From the NCBI GenBank assembly GCA_964628515.1, contig CAZVNZ010000029.1, positions 1 to 38,663 on the forward strand: 38,663 nucleotides of DNA. Reading direction: 5' to 3'. Shown here piece by piece: positions 25,630 to 34,501 of the stretch (position 1 is the first letter of the stretch; each line of letters opens with the position of its first letter). The DNA is from CAZVNZ01 sp964628515. GTDB taxonomy: Bacteria > Bacillota > Clostridia > Christensenellales > Christensenellaceae. The notes below the pieces were generated by a model. That model saw only the letters and a list, made by a program, of their open reading frames with translations. It did no database searches and had not been told where the DNA came from. A program made the translations under genes and the position numbers.

Positions 25630-26449
25630 GGAATTAGCAGTAGAAATAAGAGAGCAGTTAAAAGACAAGGTAGCTAAACTAAAAGCAAAGGGAATACACC
25701 CCGGGCTTGCTGTAATACAGGTTGGAGACGACGGCGGTTCTACAATATATGTAAACAACAAAGAAAAAGCCTGCGAGGAAGTGGGTATTTATTCGCAGGT
25801 GCTAAGACTTCCCGAAAACACAACTCAAGAAGAACTTTTAAAGTTAGTAAATGAGTACAACGAAAATCCTAAAATACACGGCTTGCTTGTGCAACTACCC
25901 TTACCAAAGCATATAAGCGAAGATGAAATCCTAAAAGCAATTAATCCCAAAAAAGATGTAGACGGTTTTCATGTGGTAAATGCAGGCAGTTTGTTTACAG
26001 GGCTTGAAGGGCTTGTTGCTTGCACACCCAAAGGCATAATTAAACTAATTAAAAAAACGGGTATAGATATAGCCGGAAAAAATGCGGTGGTAATAGGCAG
26101 AAGCAATATTGTGGGAAAACCTGTTGCAATACTTTTGCTAAACGAAAACGCAACGGTAACCATTTGCCACTCCAAAACCAAAAACTTAAAAGATGTTTGC
26201 AAAAATGCGGATATTTTAGTGGCGGCAATAGGCAGACCGGAGTTTGTAAATAAAGATTTTATTAAAGAAGGTGCGGTTGTTATAGATGTGGGTACTTCCA
26301 GAGTGGACGGAAAGCTAAAGGGCGATGTAGACTTTAACAGCGCTTGCGAAGTGGCAGGCTACATTACCCCCGTTCCCGGCGGAGTAGGACCAATGACAAT
26401 AACCATGCTACTTGAAAATACAGTAATAGCCGGAGAACTTTATGGATGA
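25610..26449 (+). CDS. folD: Methylenetetrahydrofolate dehydrogenase/cyclohydrolase FolD
   Basis: Bifunctional enzyme interconverting 5,10-methylene-, 5,10-methenyl- and 10-formyl-tetrahydrofolate, usually NADP-dependent. The 279 residues show the catalytic YVNNKEKACEEVGI segment with the active-site lysine, GLLVQLPLPKHI, the DVDGFH motif, the Rossmann GRSNIVGKPVA and the C-terminal TPVPGGVGPMTITML. The product supports both formyl-methionyl-tRNA and purine synthesis, and TrmFO upstream uses the same folate pool. It overlaps xseA by 8 nt. Confidence 0.98.
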   Translation: MTIISGKELAVEIREQLKDKVAKLKAKGIHPGLAVIQVGDDGGSTIYVNNKEKACEEVGIYSQVLRLPENTTQEELLKLVNEYNENPKIHGLLVQLPLPKHISEDEILKAINPKKDVDGFHVVNAGSLFTGLEGLVACTPKGIIKLIKKTGIDIAGKNAVVIGRSNIVGKPVAILLLNENATVTICHSKTKNLKDVCKNADILVAAIGRPEFVNKDFIKEGAVVIDVGTSRVDGKLKGDVDFNSACEVAGYITPVPGGVGPMTITMLLENTVIAGELYG

Positions 26450-27641
26450 GTTAAGTATTAGTGTAAGTATGCTAAACGAGTATATTTACTCAAGACTTGA
26501 TGAAGATGCTTTTTTAGACGAAATTTGGATAAAAGGGGAACTATCCGATATAGGCATTAACAACAATAATGCCTATTTTGTGTTAAAGGACGAAACAGCA
26601 GGTGTGGAGTGCGTGCTTTATAACTGTATAGATTATGCTGATGTCCTAATAGAAGGGCAAAGCGTATTTGTTAGAGGCAGTGCAAATATTTACAAACGAA
26701 ACGCAAGATTTAAACTGACAATAAGAGAAATACAGGTAGAAGGTGCCGGAGATTTATATTTACAGTTTGAAAAAATCAAACAGGAGTTAGAGGACTTAGG
26801 TGTGTTTGACCCCGAAATAAAAAAACAAATACCCCTCTACCCATTTAAGATTGGTGTGGTAACCTCTAAACACGGTGCGGTCTTGCACGATATTAAAAAC
26901 ATAGTAAACAGGAGAAACCCTTGCGTTAAACTTTATTTGTATCCCGTAAAGGTACAAGGAGAGGGTGCGGAGGCAGAAATCGCCCATGGGGTAGATTATT
27001 TTAACAAAAATACAGAGGTAGATTTAATTATAATTGCAAGAGGTGGTGGCTCTTTAGAGGATTTATTTGCCTTTAATACCAAAGAAGTTGTGCTTAGCGT
27101 GTACAACTCAAAAATACCCGTAATAAGCGGAGTAGGGCACGAAACGGATTTTACCCTTTGTGATTTTGCCGCAGATTTACGTGCACCCACCCCATCGGCT
27201 GCCGCAGAAATTGCGGTTAAGCCAAAAGAAGAGATAGTGCAAGGCATTAATTATGCTTTAAGTGCAGTTGCAAATAAAGTAGGTGCATTAATAGCACAAA
27301 AACGTATGCACATAAAGGACAGTATTTCAGATTTAAACGCAAAAGTCTTTTATGCAAAAATAGGACAAAACAGAGAAAAAATCAACTTTTTAAGTTTGGA
27401 AATAAATTCTTGTGTAAAAAAACTTTATAAAAACTTAAAAATGAATTATAATATACACAGCACAAAAATAGATTTGCTAAACCCTTACAGCGCTTTTGAA
27501 AGGGGCTATGTTATTGCAAAATGCAAGGATGTGCAAATTAAAAGTATTAATGATGTTAGCGTGAAAGATAAAATAGAGCTAATATTAAAGGACGGCAGTA
27601 TAAACGCTACCGTAAACAGTATTAATGGAGATAAAAATTAA
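26442..27641 (+). CDS. xseA: Exodeoxyribonuclease VII large subunit
   Basis: Catalytic subunit of a single-strand-specific exonuclease. The 399-residue protein has an N-terminal OB fold (about 1-100, IWIKGELSDIG; YFVLKDETAGVECVLY), then the catalytic domain with IGVVTSKHGAVLHDI, IIARGGGSLEDLFAFN and SGVGHETDFTLCDFAADLRAPTPSAAAE-like sequence at about 228-255, a coiled-coil helical stretch and a C-terminal YVIAKC...IKSINDV domain. It starts in the end of folD after GGAGAAC and overlaps xseB by 1 nt. Confidence 0.97.
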   Translation: MDELSISVSMLNEYIYSRLDEDAFLDEIWIKGELSDIGINNNNAYFVLKDETAGVECVLYNCIDYADVLIEGQSVFVRGSANIYKRNARFKLTIREIQVEGAGDLYLQFEKIKQELEDLGVFDPEIKKQIPLYPFKIGVVTSKHGAVLHDIKNIVNRRNPCVKLYLYPVKVQGEGAEAEIAHGVDYFNKNTEVDLIIIARGGGSLEDLFAFNTKEVVLSVYNSKIPVISGVGHETDFTLCDFAADLRAPTPSAAAEIAVKPKEEIVQGINYALSAVANKVGALIAQKRMHIKDSISDLNAKVFYAKIGQNREKINFLSLEINSCVKKLYKNLKMNYNIHSTKIDLLNPYSAFERGYVIAKCKDVQIKSINDVSVKDKIELILKDGSINATVNSINGDKN

Positions 27642-27841
27642 TGGCAAAGGATTTGGAAGGCTACATTTTGGAGCTTGAAAGCATTGCAGGACAGTTGAAT
27701 TCTGACGATATTAAACTGGAAAGTGCAATGAAGTTATATAAAAAAGGTGTAGAAAGTGCAAAGCAAGCAAAGCAACTCTTAGATAAATACGAAGAGGAGC
27801 TTATAATAATAGAAGAGGATAAGGAGGATGGGAATGATTGA
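27641..27841 (+). CDS. xseB: Exodeoxyribonuclease VII small subunit
   Basis: The 66-residue helical protein binds XseA in several copies. It contains the typical pattern LEGYILELESIAGQLNSDDIKLESAMKLYKKG with a second helix and an acidic end (EELIIIEEDKEDG). Its ATG overlaps the xseA stop (TAATG) and its end overlaps ispA by 8 nt. Confidence 0.93.
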   Translation: MAKDLEGYILELESIAGQLNSDDIKLESAMKLYKKGVESAKQAKQLLDKYEEELIIIEEDKEDGND

Positions 27842-28694
27842 AATAATAGAAAACCGAATTAAAGAATTAATGGCGAAAGAAAGCGTGCATCACACTTTAA
27901 AATCGGCTATGAATTACAGTATTACGGCAGGAGGAAAGCGCCTTCGCCCTATGCTAAACATTTACAGCAATCAGCTACTTGACGGCAATATGTCCGAAAC
28001 TTTAGATATTGCCTGTGCAATAGAAATGATACACACCTATTCTCTTATTCATGATGATCTACCTGCGATGGACAACGACGAGCTTAGAAGGGGAAAACCC
28101 ACCTGCCATATTATGTTTTCCGAAGCGTATGCAATTTTGGCAGGGGATGGGCTTTTAAACTATGCTTTTGAGGTGATGATTGCAAACGCACAGCGGTATA
28201 CGGATAATGTGCTTTCGCACCTAAAAGCTATTGCAACGGTTGCCAATGGTGCAGGCGTGGAAAATATGCTAAGCGGACAAAGTGCGGATATAGAAAACGA
28301 GGGGCAAATTTTAACCTCTAAAGAACTTGAATACGTTCACTCTAAAAAAACTGCAGCTATGATAAAAGGTGCACTAACTTCGGGTATTTTGCTTTGCAAT
28401 CCTACTCAAACGGAACTTGACGCCGTTTCCGGTTACGGCGACTGCTTAGGGCTTACCTTCCAAATTGTAGACGATGTTTTGGATATTACCGGGGATAAAA
28501 AAACCTTGGGCAAAACGCCGGGTAAGGACAGTGTGGCTAAAAAATTTACCTTTCCCACCCTTTACGGAGTGGAGGGCTCGCTAAAAATAGCAAAGGAAAA
28601 AACACAAGAAGCGGTGGAAAAAATAGGGTATTTTGGCATAAAAGGCAAAGTGCTTGCAGACCTTGCCACCAACATTTTAAGCAGAACAAAATGA
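27834..28694 (+). CDS. ispA: Farnesyl/geranyl diphosphate synthase (IspA type)
   Basis: Chain-elongating prenyltransferase that condenses isopentenyl and allylic diphosphates. The 286-residue protein (start 27834, 6 nt after AAGGAGG; the ATG at 27828 abuts that site and is less likely) has GGKRLRP at 33-39, the first aspartate-rich motif DDLPAMD at 74-80, and the second in FQIVDDVLDITGD near 210. With IspH downstream it points to the MEP isoprenoid route, feeding undecaprenyl-phosphate, the carrier needed by GT-C enzymes such as the one at 5879. dxs, often next in this cluster, is not here. Confidence 0.95.
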   Translation: MIEIIENRIKELMAKESVHHTLKSAMNYSITAGGKRLRPMLNIYSNQLLDGNMSETLDIACAIEMIHTYSLIHDDLPAMDNDELRRGKPTCHIMFSEAYAILAGDGLLNYAFEVMIANAQRYTDNVLSHLKAIATVANGAGVENMLSGQSADIENEGQILTSKELEYVHSKKTAAMIKGALTSGILLCNPTQTELDAVSGYGDCLGLTFQIVDDVLDITGDKKTLGKTPGKDSVAKKFTFPTLYGVEGSLKIAKEKTQEAVEKIGYFGIKGKVLADLATNILSRTK

Positions 28695-28704
28695 GGTAAC
28701 AACA

Positions 28705-29361
28705 ATGAAAATTGCTCTTGACGGTCCTGCCGGCGCAGGTAAAAGTACGGTTGCAAAGTGCATAGCAAAGGAGCTCAACATTAATTATCTTGATACCGGC
28801 GCAATGTACAGAGGTGCGGCGTACTATATGTTGCAAAAAAACATAGATGTATGCGACAACAATGCGGTACTTAAGGAAATTGCAAATATGAATATTTCCG
28901 TTAGGTATTTGGATAACGCCCAACATATTTTTATGGGGGAGGAGGATATAACTTCCAAAATACGCACTCCTCAAGTTACCAAAGCCTCCAGCGATATTGC
29001 GGTCATAAAAGAAATACGCTTAAAACTTGTGGATTTGCAAAGGGAAGTGGGGGAAAAATACGATATTGTTATGGACGGCAGAGACATCGGCACATATGTA
29101 CTGCCGGATGCGGACATTAAGTTTTTTATTACGGCATCATCTAAAGAAAGGGCAAAACGCAGATTTTTAGAGGTTAAGGACACTCAAAAGGATGCGGATA
29201 TAAATAAAATCGAAGAAGAAATTATAGCAAGGGACAAAACGGACTCAAACAGAGAGTTTGCCCCTTTGCGTCAAGCTGATGACGCCATTTTGGTAGATAC
29301 CACAAATATGAGTAAAGAACAAGTAATTAGCTTTATAAAGGACAAAATAAATGCTTTATAG
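28705..29361 (+). CDS. cmk: Cytidylate kinase
   Basis: Phosphorylates CMP and dCMP. The 218-residue protein has the P-loop GPAGAGKST at 7-15, YLDTGAMYRGAAYY, and the CMP-binding DGRDIGTYVLPDADIKFFITAS region followed by the lid RAKRRFLE and RDKTDSNREFAPLRQADDAI. A GAGGT site lies 10 nt before the ATG. It overlaps plsC by 11 nt; the cmk-plsC-ispH-rpsA order is common in clostridia. Confidence 0.98.
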   Translation: MKIALDGPAGAGKSTVAKCIAKELNINYLDTGAMYRGAAYYMLQKNIDVCDNNAVLKEIANMNISVRYLDNAQHIFMGEEDITSKIRTPQVTKASSDIAVIKEIRLKLVDLQREVGEKYDIVMDGRDIGTYVLPDADIKFFITASSKERAKRRFLEVKDTQKDADINKIEEEIIARDKTDSNREFAPLRQADDAILVDTTNMSKEQVISFIKDKINAL

Positions 29362-29947
29362 AATTGCAAGAATATTAGCCTTTTTTGTGCTACACGTTGC
29401 TTTTTTTCTTAAAATAGCAAATAAAGAAAATATGAAATACGAAGATGGGTGCATATACATTGCAAACCATAAATCTAATTGGGACCCTGTTGTACTTGGG
29501 TTTTCCGTAAAAAACAAGCCTGTTTGCTATTTGGCAAAGGAGGAGCTGTTTTCCACAAAAACCTTGGATTACTTAATGAGGGGGCTTAACTGCATACCGG
29601 TTTCTCGCTCTAATGGTGATATTAAAGCGGTAAAAACCGCCTTACATGCCCTAAAAAATAATAAAAACTTAGGTATTTTTCCTGAGGGTACACGAAGTAA
29701 AGACGGTAAACTGCTACCCTTCGAGCAAGGAGCGGCGCTAATTGCAATAAGAGCCGGAGTACCCATTATACCAACTTATATTAAAGGCAACTACAAGCTA
29801 TTTAAAAAGGTTACCATTTACGCAGGCAAGCCTATTTTTATAAAGAGTTTTACGGAAGGCAAAAAAACGTCAGAAGCGGTAAAAGCACTTACCGAGCATT
29901 TAGAAAAAGTAATAGGAGAAATGGAAAAAAGTGCATGGGAAAAATAA
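29351..29947 (+). CDS. plsC: 1-acyl-sn-glycerol-3-phosphate acyltransferase (PlsC type)
   Basis: Adds the second acyl chain to make phosphatidic acid at the membrane. The 198-residue protein has an N-terminal hydrophobic stretch (about 5-22), the catalytic HxxxxD motif as NHKSNWD (H40, D45), the GLNCIPVSRSNGD block, and FPEGTRSKDGKLLPFEQGAALIA near 114-135. Motifs I-IV are all present. It overlaps cmk by 11 nt and ispH by 13 nt. Confidence 0.93.
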   Translation: MLYRIARILAFFVLHVAFFLKIANKENMKYEDGCIYIANHKSNWDPVVLGFSVKNKPVCYLAKEELFSTKTLDYLMRGLNCIPVSRSNGDIKAVKTALHALKNNKNLGIFPEGTRSKDGKLLPFEQGAALIAIRAGVPIIPTYIKGNYKLFKKVTIYAGKPIFIKSFTEGKKTSEAVKALTEHLEKVIGEMEKSAWEK

Positions 29948-32007
29948 TAGTCGCAAAAAATGCCGGCTTTTGCTTTGGAGTAAAACGTGCGGTAGATGCC
30001 GTATATAATATTATTGGCAAATATAAGCATATCTACACATATGGAGAGCTTATTCACAATAAAGATGTTATAAACTCCTTACAAGAAAAAAACGTAAATG
30101 TTATAGAAGATATAAATGCCGTCAAAGATAGTGATGCTTTAATTATTATACGCTCTCACGGTGTTTCTAAGGGGATTATCACCCAAATAGAAGAAAAAAA
30201 TCTGCAAATATTGGATTTAACATGCCCTTTTGTTAAGCGTATTCATCAAAGGGTTAAAGATTTAGGGGATTTACCCGTAATTATTATTGGGGCGGCTAAT
30301 CATCCCGAGGTTATAGGCATACAAGGCTGGGCGGATGGAGAAGTGTATGTTGTAAACAATAAAGACGATGCGTATGCTTTAAATAATATGGAAAATGCTT
30401 TGGTTGTAGCCCAAACCACAATAACCTTTGCCCTGTGGGAAGAAATTGTCCAAGTATTAAAAACTAAAATCAAAAATTTAGAGCTTTTCAACTCCATTTG
30501 CGATACTACGCAAAAAAGGCAGAAGGAAGCGGAAAAGCTGGCAAAAGAAAGCGATGTTGTACTGGTAGTGGGAGGAAAGCACTCCTCAAATACCGAGAAA
30601 TTGTTCAATTTATGTAAAAAAAATTGCAATAATACATATTATATTGATAATATTCTGCATCTACCCCTTGAAAATATTGGTAAAAGTGATATAATAAGTA
30701 TAATAGCTGGTGCATCTACACCGGATTGGTTAATTATGGAGGTAAGAACACTAATGAGCGAGGTACAAAACGTACAAGATACCGAAGAAGTAGAAGTGGT
30801 ATCAACAAATGAACAAACAGAGGCAAACGAGGATTTTATGGCGCAGATAGAAAAATCGTTTGTGTATATTAAAAGGGGGCAGTTGGTTTCCGGTACTGTT
30901 GTACAGATTTCAGATAGTGAACTTTGCGTCAATATCGGCTATAAATCAGATGGTATTATAAAAAAAGAAAACTTAACGGCAACAGGGGATAAAACACCGG
31001 CTGAGTTATTTAACGTTGGAGACGAAATAGAGGCGGAAGTTGTTTCGCTAAACGATGGAGAAGGCAACGTAGTGCTTTCGAGAAGATCCATAGAATCCAA
31101 ACTCAAATGGAAAGAGCTTGTAGAAAATTTAGACACAGAAAAAACTTATACCGTAAAAATAGAAAAGGTGGTAAAAGGCGGAGTAATAGCCAAACTTGAT
31201 GGCTACGACGCATTTATTCCGGCATCTCAACTATCTTTAAAGTATGTTGAGGATTTAAACACATTTGTAGGCAACGATTTAGATGTAAACATTATAGAGG
31301 TGGATAAACGCCAAAGAAGATTTGTACTTTCTCATAAAAATATACTACAAAAGCAGGCAGAAGAGGAGGAGCAGAAAATCTACGAAACATTCAACAAGGG
31401 AGACAAAATTACAGGCAAAATTAAGCGCATAACGGATTTTGGTGTTTTTGTTGATATTGGAGGAGTAGACGGGCTACTACATATTACGGATATTTCTTGG
31501 ACAAAATTAAAGCACCCATCGGAAATGCTTAAAGTCGGCGATGAAATTGAGGTTCTTATTTTAAATGTTGATGCAGAGAAAAAGCGTATTTCTTTAGGGC
31601 TTAAGCAGTTAATGCCAAAACCTTGGGATTTAGCGCCGGAGAAATACTTGGTTGGCTCTACGGTTGAGGGTACGGTTGTACGCATTATGCCTTTTGGTGC
31701 TTTTGTAGCATTAGAGCCTACAATAGACGGCTTAATACATATTTCTCAAGTTTCCAACAGACGTTTGGAAAAGGTGGAGGACGAGCTTAGAATTGGCGAT
31801 AAAGTTACTGCACAGGTTATGGAAGTAAACAAAGAGAAAAAGCGCATAAGCCTAAGCATAAGGGCATTAATGGCAGTACCCGAAAAGGAAGTAAAAGAGG
31901 ATACAAGACAGAGAGAGGATTACAGCTACGAAATACCTCCTGTGGAGGAAGCAACTTCATCTCTTGCAGATTTCTTCCCTAAAGAAGAAAAGGAAGACGA
32001 AGAATAA
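29935..32007 (+). CDS. ispH-rpsA: Fusion of 4-hydroxy-3-methylbut-2-enyl diphosphate reductase (IspH) and ribosomal protein S1
   Basis: Residues 1-273 are IspH, the last MEP-pathway enzyme, with [4Fe-4S] cysteines C13 (NAGFCFGVKRAVD), C97 (DLTCPFV) and C189 (NSICDTTQKRQ). Residues from about 305 carry four S1 RNA-binding repeats, starting near 308 (KRGQLVSGTVV), 396 (EKTYTVKIEKV), 482 (GDKITGKIKRITDFGVFVDIG) and 568 (GSTVEGTVVRIMPFGAFVAL), plus an acidic tail. Such fusions are known in clostridia. Inside the gene, GGAGGT at 30738-30743 lies 10 nt before an in-frame ATG at 30754 (residue 274), exactly between the halves, so a free 417-residue S1 could also be made. The ORF is intact and ends at a strong terminator. 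Confidence 0.96.
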   Translation: MGKIIVAKNAGFCFGVKRAVDAVYNIIGKYKHIYTYGELIHNKDVINSLQEKNVNVIEDINAVKDSDALIIIRSHGVSKGIITQIEEKNLQILDLTCPFVKRIHQRVKDLGDLPVIIIGAANHPEVIGIQGWADGEVYVVNNKDDAYALNNMENALVVAQTTITFALWEEIVQVLKTKIKNLELFNSICDTTQKRQKEAEKLAKESDVVLVVGGKHSSNTEKLFNLCKKNCNNTYYIDNILHLPLENIGKSDIISIIAGASTPDWLIMEVRTLMSEVQNVQDTEEVEVVSTNEQTEANEDFMAQIEKSFVYIKRGQLVSGTVVQISDSELCVNIGYKSDGIIKKENLTATGDKTPAELFNVGDEIEAEVVSLNDGEGNVVLSRRSIESKLKWKELVENLDTEKTYTVKIEKVVKGGVIAKLDGYDAFIPASQLSLKYVEDLNTFVGNDLDVNIIEVDKRQRRFVLSHKNILQKQAEEEEQKIYETFNKGDKITGKIKRITDFGVFVDIGGVDGLLHITDISWTKLKHPSEMLKVGDEIEVLILNVDAEKKRISLGLKQLMPKPWDLAPEKYLVGSTVEGTVVRIMPFGAFVALEPTIDGLIHISQVSNRRLEKVEDELRIGDKVTAQVMEVNKEKKRISLSIRALMAVPEKEVKEDTRQREDYSYEIPPVEEATSSLADFFPKEEKEDEE

Positions 32008-32015
32008 AAAGTTAT

Positions 32016-32043
32016 TAGGGCGGCGCAAGTCGCCTTATTTTTT
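32016..32043 (+). terminator. Intrinsic terminator after ispH-rpsA
   Basis: TAGGGCGGC (32016-32024) pairs with GTCGCCTTA (32029-32037) around a GCAA tetraloop, followed by six T. It closes the long operon; the next ATG lies 3 nt after the T-run. Confidence 0.88.
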
Positions 32044-32046
32044 GAT

Positions 32047-32805
32047 ATGGATAAATTTTTAAAGATACTTTTAATTGGATTAGGCGGTGGTTTAATCGCC
32101 TATGCCGCAATTCTTTTAACTACTGTAAATGTTAGTATAGGTGCTTTTATTCCCATGTTTATAGGCGCACCTTTATTACTGTACGGAATTTTTTATAGCA
32201 AGCTTAAAGTGTTTACCAAAAAGGGAATAGGCAGGGTGCTAAAGATTGTTTTTATTGCCTTGTACGGTGCTTTTTTGGTTTTCTTTTGTGTTACCCTATG
32301 CTTTATGTTTTCCTATACGGAAAGCAGCTTAAACAGTAAGGTGGATGCCCTTATTGTCCTTGGTAGTGGACTTAAGCAAAACAAACCCTCCGCAACTTTG
32401 GCACGCAGGTTAGATAAGGCGGTTGAGTATTACAATGCCAACAAAGATACAATTTTAGTGGTAACAGGCGGTTTGGGAAAGGGAAAGCAGGTAAGTGAGG
32501 CACACGCCATGGAGGAATATCTAATGGAAAAGCAGGTGCCGAAGGGGAGGATCATCAAAGAAGAAAAAGCCACGGATACGGACGAAAACTTCCTTTATTC
32601 CAAGAGGATTTTAGACGATTATTTTAAGAGGGAATACAAGGTGGGGTTTGCGACTTCGGATTTTCACGCTTACAGAGCCGATTTAATAGCAAGAGAGTTT
32701 GGCTACACGCCCGAAATATACACAAACGAAACTGTGTGGTACTATGCGCCCAGTGCGGTTATTAGAGAGTGTTTTTCCATTTTTTTTGAATGGTTTATTG
32801 ATTAG
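32047..32805 (+). CDS. YdcF/DUF218-family membrane protein
   Basis: The 252-residue protein has three hydrophobic segments (about 5-27, 33-50 and 62-90) followed by an extracytoplasmic DUF218 domain: VDALIVLGSGLKQNKPSATLARRLDKAVEYY, VVTGGLGKGKQVSEAHAMEEYLM, the charged KEEKATDTDENFLYSKRIL and VGFATSDFHAYRADLIARE. Relatives such as SanA, ElyC and YdcF affect envelope integrity and polyprenyl-phosphate-linked pathways; the exact activity is not known. No ribosome binding site is seen, and the start follows a terminator, so expression may depend on read-through or an unrecognised promoter. Its last 11 nt overlap the convergent MFS gene. Confidence 0.85.
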   Translation: MDKFLKILLIGLGGGLIAYAAILLTTVNVSIGAFIPMFIGAPLLLYGIFYSKLKVFTKKGIGRVLKIVFIALYGAFLVFFCVTLCFMFSYTESSLNSKVDALIVLGSGLKQNKPSATLARRLDKAVEYYNANKDTILVVTGGLGKGKQVSEAHAMEEYLMEKQVPKGRIIKEEKATDTDENFLYSKRILDDYFKREYKVGFATSDFHAYRADLIAREFGYTPEIYTNETVWYYAPSAVIRECFSIFFEWFID

Positions 32806-33964
32806 AAAAGCTGACTTTATTTGCTTTTTCCGAGAAAAACAGCATAATCACAGTAATTATAAGTAAAAAAATGGGGAACAGCACCATACCGAAGGTGTTG
32901 CCTATTACCCCAAAAAGTGGTGGCATTAGGGTGGTGCCGATGTATGCGCATGCCATTTGTATGCCCATAAGCGCTTGGGAGATGTCTTTGCCAAAGCGTA
33001 CGGGTGTTTCGTGGAGCATGGCAGGGTATATGGGAGCACAGCCCAAACCCAGCAAAACAAGTCCTACTGCCGCAAAAAAAGTGTTTAGGGGTAATATTAA
33101 TATTACACAGCCGGCGATGCATAAATACAGCCCTAAACGCACCAATTTAGTATTGTTTAGCTTTAGGGACAAAAGTCCGGATAAAAATCTGCCTACAGTT
33201 ATCCCCATAAAAAATAAAGAGACTATCATAGCACTATCCGCAGGGGATAGACCTCTGTATGTAACAAGGTAGGTACTGCCCCAAAGCCCTGCGGTACACT
33301 CCACACTGCAATAACAAAAAAAGGTAATAAACACCGCTAAAGCGCCCTTTATTTTTCCTGCCTGCACAAGACTTAAAGTTTTTACTTCCGCCTTTTTTTC
33401 TTGGGGGAGGTTGCTTTCAAATTTTTTCCAAAGGGGTAGGGATGCAAACAAGGATGCCACAAGTACCCCTTGTATAATGGATATTGTGAGGTATCCTGAA
33501 CGCCAGCCGTTTTGCTGTGCAATAAACAAAGACATTATAATAGGACCTGCAGTAGCACCAATACCCCAAAAGCAATGTAGCCAGTTCATATGTTTAGCTT
33601 TATAGTGAAGGGCAACAAAGTTATTAAGTACAGAATCCACGGCGCCTGCCCCCAGTCCTAAGGGAATGGCGGCTATGCAAAGCCATATAAAACTTGGTGC
33701 AAGGTTAAACATAAACAGAGCAACCGCAGTCATAAGCACACTTACAGCCGTTGTTTTGCCCGTTCCCATTAGTTTTATAAGCCTAACACTAAGCAGGCTT
33801 GAAACTATTGTTCCAAAGGCAACTATAAAGGAAATAATTCCGGCAAGGGTAATGTCTGCACCTAAGCTTAAGTGCATAACAGGCCAAGAGGAGCCAAGTA
33901 GGGAGTCGGGTAGTCCTAAACTTATAAAAGAAATATAAATAATTGTTAGCAGAATGGTAGCCAT
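32795..33964 (-). CDS. Major facilitator superfamily transporter
   Basis: The only protein gene on the minus strand. Its 389 residues form about 12 hydrophobic segments in two six-helix halves. The N-terminal half shows LGADITLAGIISFIVAFGTIVSSLLSVRLIKLMG, containing the loop 2-3 region, then PLGLGAGAVDSVLNNFVALHY and HCFWGIGATAGP, which recall the FucP/YfkF-like sugar-transporter group. The substrate cannot be told. An AAAGGAAA ribosome binding site precedes the ATG. It converges on the YdcF-like gene with an 11-nt overlap and no terminator between. Confidence 0.88.
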   Translation of the reverse strand: MATILLTIIYISFISLGLPDSLLGSSWPVMHLSLGADITLAGIISFIVAFGTIVSSLLSVRLIKLMGTGKTTAVSVLMTAVALFMFNLAPSFIWLCIAAIPLGLGAGAVDSVLNNFVALHYKAKHMNWLHCFWGIGATAGPIIMSLFIAQQNGWRSGYLTISIIQGVLVASLFASLPLWKKFESNLPQEKKAEVKTLSLVQAGKIKGALAVFITFFCYCSVECTAGLWGSTYLVTYRGLSPADSAMIVSLFFMGITVGRFLSGLLSLKLNNTKLVRLGLYLCIAGCVILILPLNTFFAAVGLVLLGLGCAPIYPAMLHETPVRFGKDISQALMGIQMACAYIGTTLMPPLFGVIGNTFGMVLFPIFLLIITVIMLFFSEKANKVSFSNQ

Positions 33965-34009
33965 TGCAGTTTTCCTTTTTTTGTAGAGTTCCTATATATT
34001 ATAGTAAAT

Positions 34010-34038
34010 AATATAGCACAAAATAATATATTTGTCTA
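34010..34038 (-). promoter_or_regulatory. Possible promoter of the MFS gene
   Basis: On the minus strand TAGACA (34038-34033) is followed after 17 nt by TATATT (34015-34010), about 45 nt upstream of the ATG. The region is very AT-rich, so chance matches are likely. Confidence 0.4.
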
Positions 34039-34129
34039 ATAAAATCTTAATTTTTTAGCATAAAATAAGGGTTTTATAATTACTTTTTTACGCCGATAAA
34101 AATAATATGCTATTTTTGATAAATAGTTG

Positions 34130-34158
34130 TTGACATTTATACTAAAATAAAGTAGAAT
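34130..34158 (+). promoter_or_regulatory. Promoter of the tRNA operon
   Basis: TTGACA (34130-34135), a 17-nt spacer and TAGAAT (34153-34158) lie 27 nt before the first tRNA. It is near-consensus and fits a strong stable-RNA promoter. Confidence 0.82.
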
Positions 34159-34185
34159 ATAATTCGTCACGAAAGAGAACACTTT

Positions 34186-34263
34186 CGGGGTGTAGCGCAG
34201 TTTGGCTAGCGCGCGTGCTTTGGGAGCATGAGGCCGGGGGTTCGAGTCCCTTCACCCCGACCA
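34186..34263 (+). tRNA. tRNA-Pro (TGG)
   Basis: The acceptor CGGGGTG pairs with CACCCCG and discriminator A; anticodon loop TTTGGGA gives TGG; T-loop GTTCGAGTC and encoded CCA are present. Its first bases also lie in a short hairpin CGAAAG/CTTTCG (34170-34187). Confidence 0.96.
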
Positions 34264-34277
34264 TTAAACTTTTTAGT

Positions 34278-34352
34278 GGCCCTATGGTCAAGCGGTTAAG
34301 ACACCGCCCTTTCACGGCGGTAACAGGAGTTCGAGTCTCCTTAGGGTCACCA
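34278..34352 (+). tRNA. tRNA-Glu (TTC)
   Basis: The acceptor GGCCCTA pairs with TAGGGTC (one G-T), anticodon loop CTTTCAC gives TTC, and CCA is encoded. Short complementary flanks TTAGT/ACTAA adjoin the acceptor stem. Confidence 0.96.
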
Positions 34353-34358
34353 CTAACA

Positions 34359-34462
34359 ATTTTTTATTTTACGGGCCCTTAGCTCAGTTGGTCAGAGCGA
34401 TCGGCTCATAACCGATTGGTCCGGGGTTCGAGTCCCTGAGGGCCCACCATAAAATAAAAAAT
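34359..34462 (+). repeat. 13-nt inverted repeat flanking the CAT tRNA
   Basis: ATTTTTTATTTTA (34359-34371) and its exact complement TAAAATAAAAAAT (34450-34462) bracket the tRNA, 1 nt before its 5' end and directly after CCA. In the precursor they would extend the acceptor stem. Confidence 0.75.
34373..34449 (+). tRNA. tRNA with CAT anticodon (Ile2 or elongator Met)
   Basis: The acceptor GGGCCCT pairs with AGGGCCC, discriminator A, encoded CCA, anticodon loop CTCATAA. The CTCATAA loop and GGTC variable region resemble B. subtilis tRNA-Ile2, whose C34 is changed to lysidine by TilS, but elongator Met cannot be excluded. It is not an initiator, as the first acceptor pair is G-C. Confidence 0.93.
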
Positions 34463-34501
34463 GCACTTATATAAACGAGCTTAACTATGTAAGCTCTATA
34501 T

